Below, in pieces: positions 1 through 7,990 of a DNA stretch of 64,000 nucleotides (its first letter is position 1; every line of letters starts with the position of its first letter). The DNA is from JAHCHG01 sp965214585 (GTDB lineage Bacteria > Acidobacteriota > Blastocatellia > Pyrinomonadales > Pyrinomonadaceae). Location: contig OZ243957.1 of the NCBI GenBank assembly GCA_965214585.1, forward strand, positions 1,178,001 to 1,242,000, in the 5' to 3' direction. A model generated the notes under the pieces. The model had not been told where the DNA came from. It made no database searches and saw only the letters and a program-made list of their open reading frames with translations. A program made the position numbers and the translations under genes.

Positions 1-2
1 GG

Positions 3-1472
3 AAAATCGTATTGGCTTTTGAAACAACGCCCGACAATGATAATCCGCACGGCGAGTTTTCGCGTTTTGATTTTCGCGCGAAGGCGAACATTGCCAAAGC
101 GAAAGGCGCGAAGGCTTTATTGATAATTTCGGACGAAGAAAATTTTGCGGACGAAAAACTCGCGCAAATGAATTTTAATCAAACGCTTGGCGAAACGGCG
201 ATTCCGACGATTGTTATTTCGCGCCGAACTGCCGGGAAGTTTCTCGAAATGGACGAAAAAAATTTGCGGGAAACGGAAGAATGGCTGGCGAAACGAGTTG
301 ACGCGCCGGAAAATATTCGCATCAGAATCGCCGATCTGCCGAAAATGTCGGCGCAGATGAATCTCAATTTGGTGCAGAAACAAGCCGAAGCGTATAACGT
401 GATCGGCATTATTCCGGGCAGAGATGCGGTTTTGAAAAACGAAGCAATCGTAATCGGCGCACATTACGACCATTTGGGACGCGGCGGCGATGGAAGTCTT
501 GATGTCAATTCAAAACAGATTCATCACGGCGCGGACGACAACGCTTCGGGCGTAGCGGCGTTGCTCGAACTCGCGCAGCAATTTCGCAAAGCTGAAAAGA
601 ATAAACGCACCTTGATTTTTATCGCGTTCGGCGGCGAGGAAGAAGGACTTTTAGGCTCGAAATACTACGTCAACAATCCGGTTTTTCCAATTGAAAAAAC
701 CGCAGCGATGATAAATATGGATATGGTCGGACGCTTAGATAAGGAAAATAAATTGATTATCGGCGGAATCGGAACGGCGAGCGAATGGAATCAGTTGATC
801 GAGAGCGAACAGCCGCGTGAATTGGGAAATATGAAAGTCGTGAAAGGAAATAAAAATTTTCCGACAAAAGACGCGGCGATGTCCGTCGGTGCAAACGGCG
901 ACGTAATGGTTACAAAATCCGCCGACAGAAACTTTTTTGATTTGCAGTTAAATCAAGACGGCTTCGGTCCGAGCGATCATTCATCTTTCTACGGCAAGCA
1001 AATTCCCGTTCTGTTTTTCTTCACGGGAACTCATACGGATTATCATAAACCAACCGACACGGCGGAGAAAATCAATTATCGGGGACTCGAAAAAATTACG
1101 GAATTCGTCAGCGAAATCGTCAGATCAATTGACCGAAATCCGCTGCGTCCGACTTATGCAAAAGCGCAAAGTTCAGGAATGTCGGGTGAAAATCGGCGCG
1201 GTTTTAATGTTTCGCTCGGAACTGTGCCGAGTTACGCCGACAACACGAATGACGGCTTGCTTTTAGACGGCGTGCGCGACGATTCTCCGGCGGCAAAAGC
1301 CGGACTGCTGGCGGGCGATAAAATTATCAAAATGGCGGGCAATGATGTTCGCAATATTTCCGATTACGTTTTCGTTCTCGGCGAAATGAAAGCGGGCGAA
1401 GAATATGAAGTTATCGTAATGCGCGGCGCGGAGAAAATGATTTTGAAGATCGTTCCCGACGCGAGGAAATAA
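3..1472 (+). CDS. M28 family zinc aminopeptidase with PA and PDZ domains (5' end outside window)
   Basis: Secreted-type metallopeptidase of family M28, expected to remove N-terminal residues from peptides in the periplasm. The reading frame is open to the window edge, and the first residues already lie inside a PA (protease-associated) domain (DNDNPHGEF, then AKGAKALLI), so the true start and signal peptide are upstream; the TTG at 12 is not the start. The M28 zinc-site motifs are present: GAHYDHLG (His), GADDNASG (Asp), FGGEEEGLLGS (Glu pair), NMDMVGR (Asp) and THTDYHKPTDT (His). A C-terminal PDZ domain follows (DDSPAAKAGLLAGDKI), which usually binds peptide ends or regulates the protease. 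The combination PA-M28-PDZ is common in Acidobacteriota and related phyla. The stop is at 1470-1472 and an inverted repeat begins about 20 bases later. Family call is secure; substrate unknown. Confidence 0.9.
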   Translation, partial: KIVLAFETTPDNDNPHGEFSRFDFRAKANIAKAKGAKALLIISDEENFADEKLAQMNFNQTLGETAIPTIVISRRTAGKFLEMDEKNLRETEEWLAKRVDAPENIRIRIADLPKMSAQMNLNLVQKQAEAYNVIGIIPGRDAVLKNEAIVIGAHYDHLGRGGDGSLDVNSKQIHHGADDNASGVAALLELAQQFRKAEKNKRTLIFIAFGGEEEGLLGSKYYVNNPVFPIEKTAAMINMDMVGRLDKENKLIIGGIGTASEWNQLIESEQPRELGNMKVVKGNKNFPTKDAAMSVGANGDVMVTKSADRNFFDLQLNQDGFGPSDHSSFYGKQIPVLFFFTGTHTDYHKPTDTAEKINYRGLEKITEFVSEIVRSIDRNPLRPTYAKAQSSGMSGENRRGFNVSLGTVPSYADNTNDGLLLDGVRDDSPAAKAGLLAGDKIIKMAGNDVRNISDYVFVLGEMKAGEEYEVIVMRGAEKMILKIVPDARK

Positions 1473-1492
1473 CGGATAATATATTTTTCTGT

Positions 1493-1630
1493 CGGAACAC
1501 CGTCCATCTTGGCGGCAATGAGCGCGAAGGCGCGAAAATAAACGCGATAAACTTTAAATATAAAGTGTTAAGCTGACTGATTTCGCTCAAACGCTAGGCG
1601 TTTGTTGCCGCCAAGATGGACGGCGTTCCG
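1493..1630. repeat. Inverted repeat, 26-nt arms, abutting the dapF-like start
   Basis: Arms at 1493-1518 and 1605-1630 are reverse complements with a single mismatch (core CCATCTTGGCGGCAA). The spacer contains smaller palindromes (GCGCGAAGGCGCG and AACGCTAGGCGTT). The right arm ends four bases before the preferred ATG of the next gene, so an upstream in-frame ATG at 1616 lies inside the repeat and is probably not used. The core resembles the GGCAAGATGCC palindromes at 37283-37397 and 48372-48509. It may act as a transcript end for the peptidase gene, but no U-tract is present. Confidence 0.85.
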
Positions 1631-1633
1631 TTT

Positions 1634-2455
1634 ATGACCTTAATAAATTTCTGCAAATTTCACGGTTTCGGCAATGATTATATAGTCATCGAAGCGGGCG
1701 AACTGTCGGATGTTTCCGACATCGGCGAATTTACGCGCCGCATTTGTCATCGAAATACCGGAGTCGGCGCGGACGGAATCGCGGTTTTGGAAAAATCAGT
1801 AGGCGAAAAAGCGGATTATTCGTGCCGAATCATCAATCCCGACGGAAGCGAAGCCGGTTTTTCGGGAAACGGAACGCGCTGTGCGGTTGCTTATCTTTAT
1901 TATAAAAATCTTTGGTCGCGCGAAAATTTGAAACTTGAAACGAAAAGCGGAATTAAAAATTATGAGTTTTTGAAACGCGAAGAAGACGCATTTTGGTTTC
2001 TTGCAGAACTCGGCAAACCGCAGCGGATTTCCGAGTTCCGATTTCGGATTTCGGATTTTGAAGGCGTTTTGGAAACAATAACGCTTGATGTCGGAAATCC
2101 GGTTTGTGCGATTTTTGTTAAAGATTTTGAAGATTTGGAGTGGCGCAAAATCGGCGCGGAAATTGAAAATCATTCGCATTTTCCCGAAAGAACAAATGTC
2201 GTTTTTATAAAAATAATTGACCGCGAAAATATTGAAATCCGAATTTGGGAACGCGGCGCGGGCGAAACTTCTTCGTCGGGAACTTGCTCGATTGCGGCGG
2301 CTGTCGCGGCAGTTTCTACGGAAAAAACGGAAAGAAAAGTTTCCGTTCACGCGCCGGGCGGTATAACCGAAGCGGTTTGGCGCGAAGACGGCGAAATGCT
2401 GATTACGGGACGCGCTGATTTGGCTTTTTGCGGCGAATGGCTTGAAAAGGTTTGA
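1634..2455 (+). CDS. dapF: Diaminopimelate epimerase family protein with both catalytic Cys replaced by Ser
   Basis: DapF interconverts LL- and meso-diaminopimelate for lysine and peptidoglycan synthesis using two cysteines as acid/base pair. The fold signature is clear: HGFGNDYIVI at the N-terminus, TGVGADGI, NPDGSEAGFSGNGTRC and ERGAGETSSSGT near the C-terminus. In the usual enzyme the motifs read CGNG and GETxxCG; here the equivalent residues are Ser77 (codon at 1862) and Ser215 (codon at 2276). The flanking substrate-binding residues are kept. I use the ATG at 1634 because the upstream ATG at 1616 is inside a palindromic repeat. A short insertion around residues 131-143 is encoded by repeated ATTTCGG units. 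Convergent with the next gene, 12 bases apart. It may be a non-epimerising relative or a Ser variant; the gene symbol marks family only. Confidence 0.75.
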   Translation: MTLINFCKFHGFGNDYIVIEAGELSDVSDIGEFTRRICHRNTGVGADGIAVLEKSVGEKADYSCRIINPDGSEAGFSGNGTRCAVAYLYYKNLWSRENLKLETKSGIKNYEFLKREEDAFWFLAELGKPQRISEFRFRISDFEGVLETITLDVGNPVCAIFVKDFEDLEWRKIGAEIENHSHFPERTNVVFIKIIDRENIEIRIWERGAGETSSSGTCSIAAAVAAVSTEKTERKVSVHAPGGITEAVWREDGEMLITGRADLAFCGEWLEKV

Positions 2456-2467
2456 TTTTGGAAAATT

Positions 2468-3208
2468 TTATTTCCCTTTCTTCCAATGTTCATCGAACCA
2501 AGCGAGATTGCCGGGCAGAAATAAAACCGCTTCCGCGCTGCTAACGCCGACTCCGCGATAACCGCCGCTTTCGCTTTCGAGCGCAAATTTGGTTTGTTCG
2601 CTTTGCGGCAAGGATGCGTTCAGCAAAAGTTCCGCAAACAAAACGAGCGCGGAATGGCTGCCGAAAAGTTCCACTTCGTTTCGATTCGCCCAATCTTCGT
2701 CAAGACTTTTCCAAACCCGAAAACGATCTTTGCCGACAATATTAAAACAAGGCAAATCCTTAGGATCAATGCCGCAGCCGAAACGCTGAAACGGATGCAG
2801 ATAAGCAGTTTCGGGATAATAAATAAATGCAAAAGGTCTGCTGTGAAAACCGCCCGCCAGTTCATTTATTTCGCCCGTGAAATAATCTTTTATGATTAAA
2901 GTTTCAATTTCGCTGTGCGGATGATTTAGTTTTAATTTGACTTCCGAAATCTGCGGTTGAAAAACGACTGACAAAATCAGCAAACCGAGATAAGCGTATG
3001 TTTCTTTATGAGCGTAAAACTGAGCCGATTCAACATAAAAATCATTATAAGCGTGTCCGCGTTTCAAGATATATAAATTTTCGGTTTCCATTTCGGACGG
3101 CGCGGCGGGCAGATTATTTGACGTAAAATCAATCCGGTCATAACCTTCCCTGATCGGAAGTTTTGAGGCGAGTTCCGCGTAAATTTTCTGCAAATCGCAT
3201 TTTTTCAT
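2468..3208 (-). CDS. Conserved-looking protein of unknown function (246 aa)
   Basis: I do not recognise this family. The protein is soluble-looking, with no signal peptide and one hydrophobic stretch (YLGLLILSVVFQ, about residue 72) too short and too embedded to be a confident membrane segment. It is rich in aromatic residues (HSRPFAFIYYPETAYLHPFQRFGCG). Codon use and base composition match the neighbours. The ATG at 3206-3208 abuts the stop of the GNAT gene at 3210 with one base between, so the two are almost certainly co-transcribed and may be translationally coupled. This suggests a shared role with the acetyltransferase, but nothing in the sequence names it. Confidence 0.7.
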   Translation of the reverse strand: MKKCDLQKIYAELASKLPIREGYDRIDFTSNNLPAAPSEMETENLYILKRGHAYNDFYVESAQFYAHKETYAYLGLLILSVVFQPQISEVKLKLNHPHSEIETLIIKDYFTGEINELAGGFHSRPFAFIYYPETAYLHPFQRFGCGIDPKDLPCFNIVGKDRFRVWKSLDEDWANRNEVELFGSHSALVLFAELLLNASLPQSEQTKFALESESGGYRGVGVSSAEAVLFLPGNLAWFDEHWKKGK

Positions 3209-3209
3209 C

Positions 3210-3689
3210 TTAAATTTCCAGAAAATAACTTTTGTCGCATCGCGCGGTATGCGTTTCGTTTGTCTGCCGGAAGCCGTATTTTTCGTAAAGCCCGATGGCT
3301 TCTTTTAAAACGCTCGCCGTTTCGAGAAAGATTTTTTCGCAGCCGAGCGTTTCGGCTTTTTCGATCATTCTTTCGAGAAGTTTTTTGCCAAAACCTTTTC
3401 CGCGCAAATGTTTTGAAAAATACATTTTGCGAAGTTCGATTGTCTTACCGCCAAGCGGAAAAAGTCCGACTGTTCCGAGCAGATTTCCTTTGCCGTCTTC
3501 GATAATTTCAAAAATTCCACCGCGCTCCGTGTAATTTTTTTCGATGTCGGTTATATCTTTGTCCGTTCCATTCGTATCGGGTTCTAAGCCGTATTCGCGC
3601 AAAACGCCGAAAACCAGATTCTGAACATTTTTGCAGTCCGCGTTTGTCGCGGAACGTATGAAATTTTCGCCGAATTTTTCCATTTCCAA
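3210..3689 (-). CDS. GNAT family N-acetyltransferase
   Basis: A 159-residue single-domain GNAT protein that would transfer an acetyl group from acetyl-CoA to an amine. The acetyl-CoA pyrophosphate loop is seen as HLRGKGFGKKLLERMI (R/QxxGxG/A), preceded by the beta4 strand ELRKMYF and followed by the beta5 region CEKIFLETA and the C-terminal LYEKYGFRQ, all typical. N-terminal IRSATNADCKNV matches the usual first strand and helix. The substrate cannot be read from the sequence. First gene of a two-gene - strand unit with the unknown protein downstream. Confidence 0.85.
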   Translation of the reverse strand: MEMEKFGENFIRSATNADCKNVQNLVFGVLREYGLEPDTNGTDKDITDIEKNYTERGGIFEIIEDGKGNLLGTVGLFPLGGKTIELRKMYFSKHLRGKGFGKKLLERMIEKAETLGCEKIFLETASVLKEAIGLYEKYGFRQTNETHTARCDKSYFLEI

Positions 3690-3734
3690 TCATTTTACAA
3701 GATTTAGATTCAAGACGAAACTTTGTTAAATAAG

Positions 3735-3805
3735 AACGCATCGGCTTACGCGCGACGCTACTGACAAGAAACGCATCGGCTCGCGCACGACGCTGTTGGC
3801 AGGAA
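3735..3805. repeat. Two tandem copies of a 35-bp REP-like unit
   Basis: Two direct copies, starting at 3735 and 3770, share the core AACGCATCGGCT followed by CGCGCGACGCT or CGCGCACGACGCT and a TGACAAG or TGGCAGG end. A diverged pair of the same unit occurs at 22281-22361 after ribB. Non-coding, in the gap between divergent GNAT and XdhC genes. Confidence 0.75.
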
Positions 3806-3880
3806 TCGTCTGATTTCTAAAATCGGGCGCGGTTTGTTTTAATAAAGGTTGAAGCAAAATTTCGGGCAAAAAATTATTTA

Positions 3881-5017
3881 ATGAGAGAAATATCGGCGAT
3901 AATCGAAAAACTCAAAAATCTGAACGGCGAAAAGGTCGTGCTGGCGACGGTTGTTGACGTGCGCGGTTCGAGCTACCGCTTGCCGGGCGCGAAAATGTTG
4001 ATCGGCGAATCGGGCGAAACGGTCGGAACGGTCAGCGGCGGTTGTCTGGAAGCAGACGTTTTGGAACGCGCCAAAAAAGTCTTAAAAGACAGCAAAGCGC
4101 AGATTTTCAGATACGACACGACGGAAAATGAAGATTCGGTTTTCAGTTTGAATATGGGCTGTCGCGGAATTATACGCATTTTGCTTGAACCGGTCGAAGA
4201 TGAAAATTTTATACTGAATATTTTTGAAAATTCGTTTGAAAGCCGAAAAAATCATTCGATCATTACGCTGATTTCGGCGGAAAGCGATGAAAATTTGCAG
4301 ATCGGCGGTAAAATTATTTATGACGAAACGGGAAATTTTCAGTTTAAAAAAATTCCCGAATTTCTTAAATCGAAAGAACAATTAATCGAAGACTGCAAAG
4401 AGTTTTACGAAGGTGAAAATTTTGCAGACATCAAAGAATATGAAACCAAGTTCGGCAAGTTTGAATTCTTTTTTGAAAAGATCAAATCGCCGAATAATCT
4501 GCTGATCTTCGGCGCGGGCGCGGATGCCGTTCCGCTTGCCGAACTTGCCGAAAGCCTGGGCTGGAAAGTTTCGGTCGCCGATCATCGTTCCGCGTTTCTG
4601 ACGGCGGAGAGATTTCCGCAGGCGGAAAGAATTTTGCTGAAAAATATCAAAGATTTTCCAACCGAACTTTTTCAAAAACAACAAACAGCGGCGGTTATTA
4701 TGACGCATAATTACGAGCGCGACCGCGAGATTCTGCCTGTAGTTTTAAGATCGGATGTTTTTTATGCAGGAGTTTTAGGTCCGCGCAGGCGGATAGATAA
4801 TCTGCTTGAAGAACTCGCCGAAGCCGGCGAACAATTCAGCGAAAAAATTTTGGAAAAACTTTACGCGCCTGTCGGTTTAGACATCGGCGCGGACACGCCG
4901 GAAGTAATCGCGCTTTCGATCTTGGCGGAAATTCAGAGCGTTTCGGCAAACCGCGCGGGCGGATTTTTGCGAAAACGCTCTGGTTCGATTTACGGCAGAG
5001 ATAATTTTAAAATTTAG
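3881..5017 (+). CDS. XdhC/CoxI family protein
   Basis: XdhC proteins bind molybdenum cofactor and help its sulfuration and insertion into xanthine dehydrogenase-type enzymes. N-terminal XdhC domain: VLATVVDVRGSSYRLPGAKML (residues about 20-40) and GTVSGGCLEADV, with the conserved Cys55. C-terminal Rossmann-like domain: LLIFGAGADAVPLAELAESLGW (about 206-227) followed by VADHR, and the GPRRR segment near residue 301. 378 residues is the usual length for the two-domain form. No xanthine dehydrogenase subunits are nearby; the gene stands alone between the GNAT gene and a catabolic pair. The start at 3881 gives the expected N-terminus. Confidence 0.88.
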   Translation: MREISAIIEKLKNLNGEKVVLATVVDVRGSSYRLPGAKMLIGESGETVGTVSGGCLEADVLERAKKVLKDSKAQIFRYDTTENEDSVFSLNMGCRGIIRILLEPVEDENFILNIFENSFESRKNHSIITLISAESDENLQIGGKIIYDETGNFQFKKIPEFLKSKEQLIEDCKEFYEGENFADIKEYETKFGKFEFFFEKIKSPNNLLIFGAGADAVPLAELAESLGWKVSVADHRSAFLTAERFPQAERILLKNIKDFPTELFQKQQTAAVIMTHNYERDREILPVVLRSDVFYAGVLGPRRRIDNLLEELAEAGEQFSEKILEKLYAPVGLDIGADTPEVIALSILAEIQSVSANRAGGFLRKRSGSIYGRDNFKI

Positions 5018-5144
5018 AAAATCAAAAGAGATGCTCAATATTACGGTTTCAATTTCGGACAAAATTACAATTGACGCTTAAAATCAAAATTTACGAAAAG
5101 GGCGTATTACGCAGTTTGGGGATTTTGTCGTAAAATAAAATTGA

Positions 5145-6050
5145 ATGAATAATTCACAACCAAAAGAATCAATTCGCGCTCTGCTTTCGGAAATTGTTGA
5201 TTACGCGGGACTTTTTCCGCCGTCCGCCGTTTCGATGCCGGAAGCCGTTATCAATTACGCGACTTATAAAAACAGCAATTATAATTGGATGCTCGGACGA
5301 TTTGTCGTTTCGGTCAAACGGCTGGATGAATTTTTGGAAACGGCAAAAGATTTTTTTACGCGCGACAAAACGGGAATCTGGCGTTTGAGCGTTTTAGCGA
5401 GCGAAGACATTTACGAAACCGTTCGACAGATCGAAGATTTCAATGGGGAAAACGCGCCGAATGCGGTTTGTGATTCGATAGAAATTAAGGCAAACACGAT
5501 TTCGCTGATCGAAAAGATTGCCGCAGCCGTGCCGCCGAATTTTAAAACTTACATTGAAATTCCGAACGGCGATGATCTGGCTGAACTAATTTCGACTTTA
5601 GCGGTAAACGATTTGCGCGGGAAAATTCGTCTGGGCGGCGTGGTCAGAGAGGCTTTTCCGCGAATTGATGAAATTTCGCGCTTTATGCGAACTTGTCTGG
5701 CGGCAAACGTGCCGTTCAAGGCGACTGCCGGACTGCATCATCCCGTGCGCTGCCAAAAACCTCTGACTTATGAAGAAAACGCGCCGACGGGAACGATGAA
5801 CGGTTTTTTAAATGTCTTTCTCGCGGCGGGCTTTATTCGTCAGGGCTTTAAAATAAGCGTGATTTACGAACTTCTCGAAGACGAAATGGCGGAAAACTTT
5901 GTTTTCAGCGCGGATGGAATTTTATGGCGGCAGGAATTTCTTTTAAGCACGGCGCAAATCAAAAATTTACGCGAAACAGGGATTATTTCATTCGGTTCGT
6001 GTTCGTTTGAAGAACCGATTGAGGATTTACAACAAATAAAACTTTTATGA
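5145..6050 (+). CDS. Conserved-type protein of unknown function next to fumarylacetoacetase
   Basis: 301 residues, no signal peptide or membrane segment. I do not recognise a characterised family. Visible features: VDYAGLFPPSAVSMPEAV near residue 16, a TIM-barrel-like alternation of strands and helices (TYIEIPNGDDL, GKIRLGG, KATAGLHHPV) and an internal GLHHPVR motif that could be catalytic or metal-binding. The ordering of short strands ending in charged residues is suggestive of a (beta/alpha)8 fold, but that is inference. It ends 69 bases before the fumarylacetoacetase gene on the same strand, so a role linked to tyrosine or aromatic degradation is plausible from context only. Confidence 0.75.
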   Translation: MNNSQPKESIRALLSEIVDYAGLFPPSAVSMPEAVINYATYKNSNYNWMLGRFVVSVKRLDEFLETAKDFFTRDKTGIWRLSVLASEDIYETVRQIEDFNGENAPNAVCDSIEIKANTISLIEKIAAAVPPNFKTYIEIPNGDDLAELISTLAVNDLRGKIRLGGVVREAFPRIDEISRFMRTCLAANVPFKATAGLHHPVRCQKPLTYEENAPTGTMNGFLNVFLAAGFIRQGFKISVIYELLEDEMAENFVFSADGILWRQEFLLSTAQIKNLRETGIISFGSCSFEEPIEDLQQIKLL

Positions 6051-6053
6051 TTT

Positions 6054-6115
6054 TATAAATCGTAAATTGTTTTCAAATCTTGCGATTTACCATTTGCGAT
6101 TTACCATTTACAAAT
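6054..6115. repeat. Inverted arms of degenerate heptamer units between two co-directional genes
   Basis: The gap contains AAATCGTAAATTG on the left and two copies of TGCGATTTACCATT on the right; the arms are inverted relative to one another around a short AT-rich loop. The unit is about seven bases (GCGATTT, ACCATTT). The same unit in the other orientation recurs at 21000-21045. An in-frame TTG start inside this tract extends the fumarylacetoacetase frame artificially. Confidence 0.7.
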
Positions 6116-6118
6116 ATT

Positions 6119-7444
6119 ATGCACAAAATTAACGACACACACGATCAGAATTTAACAAGCTGGGTAGAATCGGCAAACGACGAGAACACGGATTTTCCGA
6201 TTCAAAATCTTCCTTTCTGCGTTTTTCGCCGAATGGAAACTTACGAAGATGTCCGCATCGGAGTCGGCATCGGCGATTACGTTTTAGACGTTTACGGCTG
6301 TTATCAAGCGATGCTTTTTGACGACGAATCCTTTCGCATCGCGGTTGCGGCGGACGATTACTGCCTCGATAACGCCGTGATGAAAAAAAATCCCGAACTG
6401 CAAGCGGCTTTTCGGCGGCGTTTGACCGAGATTTTATCAGAAGACGCGGACGAACTGACGCAGGAAGCGGTTCAGAGAAATTTAGTTCCGATGGGCGAAG
6501 CGGAATTTTATATGCCCGTTCACATCGGCGATTATACGGATTTTTACTGCTCGATCTATCACGCGATGAACGTCGGCAAACTTTTTCGTCCCGATAATCC
6601 GCTGCTTCCGAATTACAAATGGATTCCAATCGGCTATCACGGACGCGCTTCTTCCGTCGTGCTTTCCGATACGCCGATTACGCGCCCGAAAGGGCAGAAT
6701 CATTCAAACGAAGACGAACCGCCCGTTTATATTCCGTCAAAGGCTCTGGATTACGAAATGGAAGTCGGCTTTTTCGTCGGCTGCGGCAACGAACTCGGCG
6801 AAACGATTGATATTGAAGACGCGGAAGATCATATTTTCGGACTTTGCCTCGTCAACGATTGGTCGGCGCGTGATATTCAAGGCTGGGAATATCAGCCTTT
6901 AGGACCTTTTCTCGGCAAAAGTTTTGCGACGACAATTTCGCCGTTTATCGTTACGATGGAAGCACTCGCGCCGTTTCGCGTGCCGTCTTTCGAGCGCGAC
7001 GCGGACGATCCAAAGCCGCTCGAATATCTTGCAAGCGAAGAAAATAAACAAAACGGCGGAATTGATATGACTTTGGAAGTTTACATCCAAAGCGAAAAAA
7101 TGCGCGAGCAAGATTTAGAACCGCATCTTTTGAGCCGTTCAAATCTGAAAGATTTATACTGGACAATCGGACAAATGCTCACGCATCACGCTTCAAACGG
7201 CTGCAATCTGCAAACGGGCGATTTAATGGCGACGGGAACGGTTTCGGGCAAAGCGGACGACGCACGCGGCTGCCTTTTGGAAATCACGAAACGCGGCGCA
7301 GAACCAGTTGAATTACCTTCGGGTGAAACGCGCAAGTTTTTAGAAGACGGCGACGAGATAATTATGAAAGGCTTTTGCGAAAAAGAAGGTTTCAGGCGCA
7401 TCGGTTTCGGAATGTGTCGCGGAATAGTTGTTTCAGCCGATTGA
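6119..7444 (+). CDS. fahA: Fumarylacetoacetase
   Basis: Hydrolyses fumarylacetoacetate to fumarate and acetoacetate, the last step of tyrosine degradation through homogentisate. The FAH catalytic domain is easy to follow: DYTDFYCSIYHAMNVGKLFRP, IPIGYHGRASSVVLSDTPI, metal-binding DYEMEVGFFVG, VNDWSARDIQGWEY and PLGPFLGKSFATTISP, then MLTHHASNGCNLQTGDLMATGT and a late DGDEIIMKGFC. Length (441 residues from the ATG at 6119) is normal. The longer frame from 6080 reads through the heptamer repeat tract and is rejected as start. No other homogentisate pathway genes are in the window. Confidence 0.95.
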   Translation: MHKINDTHDQNLTSWVESANDENTDFPIQNLPFCVFRRMETYEDVRIGVGIGDYVLDVYGCYQAMLFDDESFRIAVAADDYCLDNAVMKKNPELQAAFRRRLTEILSEDADELTQEAVQRNLVPMGEAEFYMPVHIGDYTDFYCSIYHAMNVGKLFRPDNPLLPNYKWIPIGYHGRASSVVLSDTPITRPKGQNHSNEDEPPVYIPSKALDYEMEVGFFVGCGNELGETIDIEDAEDHIFGLCLVNDWSARDIQGWEYQPLGPFLGKSFATTISPFIVTMEALAPFRVPSFERDADDPKPLEYLASEENKQNGGIDMTLEVYIQSEKMREQDLEPHLLSRSNLKDLYWTIGQMLTHHASNGCNLQTGDLMATGTVSGKADDARGCLLEITKRGAEPVELPSGETRKFLEDGDEIIMKGFCEKEGFRRIGFGMCRGIVVSAD

Positions 7445-7465
7445 TTTTAAAGTTATAATTTAGTT

Positions 7466-7759
7466 ATGGACACAAAAGTTGCATATCGTTATATCACGAC
7501 AAACAAGGAAATTCTAAGTGGCGAGCCGATTATTAAAGGCACGCGAACGCCGGTTCGCGCCATTGTCGAAAATTGGCGTTTGGGAAATTCGGCTGAGGAA
7601 ATTGTGCGCGGACTTCCGCATCCGACTTTGGCGCAAGTTTTTGAAGCGATGAGTTATTATTACGATAATCAGGCGGAAATTGATGATTTTATTGAGCAAA
7701 ATCGTATTCCCGATGAGTTGATTCATCCACTTGTGAGAAATATTTATTTTAACCCGTGA
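7466..7759 (+). CDS. DUF433 family protein, antitoxin-like
   Basis: A 97-residue DUF433 protein: ILSGEPIIKGTRTPVRAIVENW followed by GNSAEEIVRGLPHPTLAQVFEAMSYY, the classic winged-helix DUF433 pattern. Members are often the DNA-binding partner of a PIN or DUF5615-type nuclease. No nuclease gene follows; instead a large palindrome starts at the stop codon, so it is an orphan here. The ATG at 7466 lies 21 bases after the fumarylacetoacetase stop, which suggests read-through transcription. Confidence 0.85.
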   Translation: MDTKVAYRYITTNKEILSGEPIIKGTRTPVRAIVENWRLGNSAEEIVRGLPHPTLAQVFEAMSYYYDNQAEIDDFIEQNRIPDELIHPLVRNIYFNP

Positions 7760-7930
7760 AACGGGTAATAGCATAAAGCCCCGTGCGTGAGCGCGGGGAA
7801 GATTGATAATAACAGGCAAAAAGCTATCGAAGATTGCGACAGATTTCACATTAATTATTCTGCCGCCCGTTTCACGGGCTTGATTCTATTTTGATGTTAT
7901 TTCCCCGCGCTCACGCACGGGGCTTTATGC
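7752..7930. repeat. Long palindrome with perfect 30-bp arms
   Basis: Arms at 7771-7800 and 7901-7930 are perfect reverse complements (core CCCCGTGCGTGAGCGCGGGG). Each side also has a small hairpin: CCCGTGAAACGGG at 7753-7765 and GCCCGTTTCACGGGC at 7865-7879. The element fills the gap between the DUF433 gene and purF and could work as a bidirectional transcript boundary; arms this precise also fit a recent mobile palindrome. Confidence 0.9.
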
Positions 7931-7990
7931 TGTCGCCATCTACGATGGCTGGAAAACAAATATAGATGAGATAAATTATTTACATCCAAA

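Noticed and set aside
6080..6118. TTG start for fumarylacetoacetase at 6080
   Set aside because: The extra 13 residues are encoded by the heptamer repeat; the ATG at 6119 fits the family.
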